Shown in pieces: positions 63,575 to 64,000 of a stretch of DNA of 64,000 nt (position 1 is its first letter; each line of letters starts with the position of its first letter). The stretch is from CBDDDW01 sp965226805 (lineage in GTDB: Bacteria > Chloroflexota > Dehalococcoidia > Lucifugimonadales > JAGWBF01), in contig CBDDDW010000001.1 in assembly GCA_965226805.1 (NCBI GenBank), forward strand, positions 25,111 to 89,110, written 5' to 3'. The notes beneath the pieces are model-generated. The model saw only the letters and a program-made list of their open reading frames with translations. It was not told where the DNA came from and did not search any database. The translations under genes and the position numbers were made by a program.

Positions 63575-63940
63575 TCAGCCGATCAGTCGCTGAATGAGCC
63601 GTTCGAATACCCCGAAAATCAGCACTGCTGCCGCGATCATGATGAGGATCACCAGCGTTGTGGACGGACGGCGCGGTGCACCCGAGAGGATACCCTCCCT
63701 TTCGAGGATCTCGGCAGGCGCCAACTCCAGCACTTCACAAGCTCTGAGATGGTCGGCGTCCTTAACGTAGATAGCGTGAGGCAGGTTGGTCGCCACTCCC
63801 CACCCACCGGCGCCCACTCCGAGGGAACGGAGCACATAGGGGATGTTCTCGTGCTGGAGCCGCTGCTCCGCCAGTCGGGCGAGGGGCTCGTTTTCGAACA
63901 CGGTGAGTTTGACCTGCTTATGCCTGTGGGGGCCGTCCAT
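63575..63940 (-). CDS. DUF2007 domain protein with C-terminal membrane helix
   Basis: 121 residues. The N-terminal ~75 residues match DUF2007, a small ferredoxin-fold described as a putative signal-transducing domain (VFENEPLARLAEQRLQHENI, then the hydrophobic core A-I-Y-V). A C-terminal hydrophobic segment (95-115) anchors it in the membrane. Only a weak RBS precedes ATG 63940. The function is not known. Confidence 0.8.
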   Translation of the reverse strand: MDGPHRHKQVKLTVFENEPLARLAEQRLQHENIPYVLRSLGVGAGGWGVATNLPHAIYVKDADHLRACEVLELAPAEILEREGILSGAPRRPSTTLVILIMIAAAVLIFGVFERLIQRLIG

Positions 63941-64000
63941 GCTTCGAGTTTCCTACCTGCTTCCATTATACTGCGGATATCCCGAAATCGTCTCACACGT

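Noticed and set aside
1..64000. tRNA, rRNA, riboswitch or prophage genes
   Set aside because: No cloverleaf, rRNA core sequence, phage gene or classic riboswitch core was recognised by eye. A tRNAscan/Infernal run would be decisive.

Overview
The window (64 kb) looks like a chromosome segment of an uncultured free-living bacterium, most likely a member of the Chloroflexota (Dehalococcoidia or SAR202-like). That placement is an inference from gene content. It rests on several amidohydrolase-2 proteins, two luciferase-like (LLM) oxidoreductases, a molybdopterin oxidoreductase, an FMN alpha-hydroxy-acid oxidase, a Ni-superoxide dismutase with its own signal peptidase, a truncated archaellin-like gene, and recurrent palindromic intergenic elements. 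No rRNA, tRNA or CRISPR array was recognised.

Layout. 1-4.2 kb: partial O-methyltransferase, epoxide hydrolase, amidohydrolase, GlcG/HbpS-like protein. 4.2-13.4 kb: two very large secreted proteins on the minus strand with cohesin and dockerin modules, CARDB repeats and jelly-roll repeats, both carrying frameshifts. 13.7-17 kb: sugar-nucleotide epimerase-like SDR, a gene relic, DUF1059 protein, and a LuxR regulator with a PDZ domain and a cysteine cluster. 17.4-24.7 kb: sulfite-oxidase-like enzyme, orphan E2 acyltransferase, LLM oxidoreductase, a tandemly duplicated amidohydrolase (second copy broken), SEC-C protein, DUF4234 protein. 24.9-30.3 kb: lipoprotein beta-propeller operon, MFS exporter, ABC-2 transporter. 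30.3-32.3 kb: IS256 element beside an IS3 relic. 32.3-38.7 kb: zinc-ribbon membrane protein, amidohydrolase, sodN with its peptidase, amidase, broken M28 peptidase, uracil-DNA glycosylase. 38.7-50.5 kb: catabolic genes (MFS, alpha/beta hydrolase, LLM, SMP-30, AcoX-like kinase, broken FMN oxidase, acyl-CoA ligase, two copies of an unrecognised family, broken NIPSNAP, PEP-mutase/ICL enzyme) and an archaellin stub. 50.9-54.3 kb: response regulator and minCDE. 54.5-60.5 kb: a DUF2652-methyltransferase fusion, ferritin-like protein, an IS1380 insertion that splits a cNMP-binding gene, and a multi-CDGSH protein. 60.6-64 kb: gamma-glutamyltransferase and small proteins.

The most interesting signal is at 54.8-56.2 kb. 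The methyltransferase reading frame is interrupted by one UGA exactly where I expect the Cys of a W-T-G-C motif. It then continues for 59 clean codons, and a perfect 8-bp hairpin with a UGGAA loop begins 8 nt after the UGA. This fits a selenocysteine codon with a bacterial SECIS.

The second theme is decay. About a dozen genes carry small indels, nonsense codons, truncations or IS insertions. Either this lineage is shedding accessory genes or the assembly contains indel errors; read mapping would decide between them. Several small genes (DUF1059, zinc ribbon, archaellin stub) and one partial gene at the window edge were found by translating the sequence directly.
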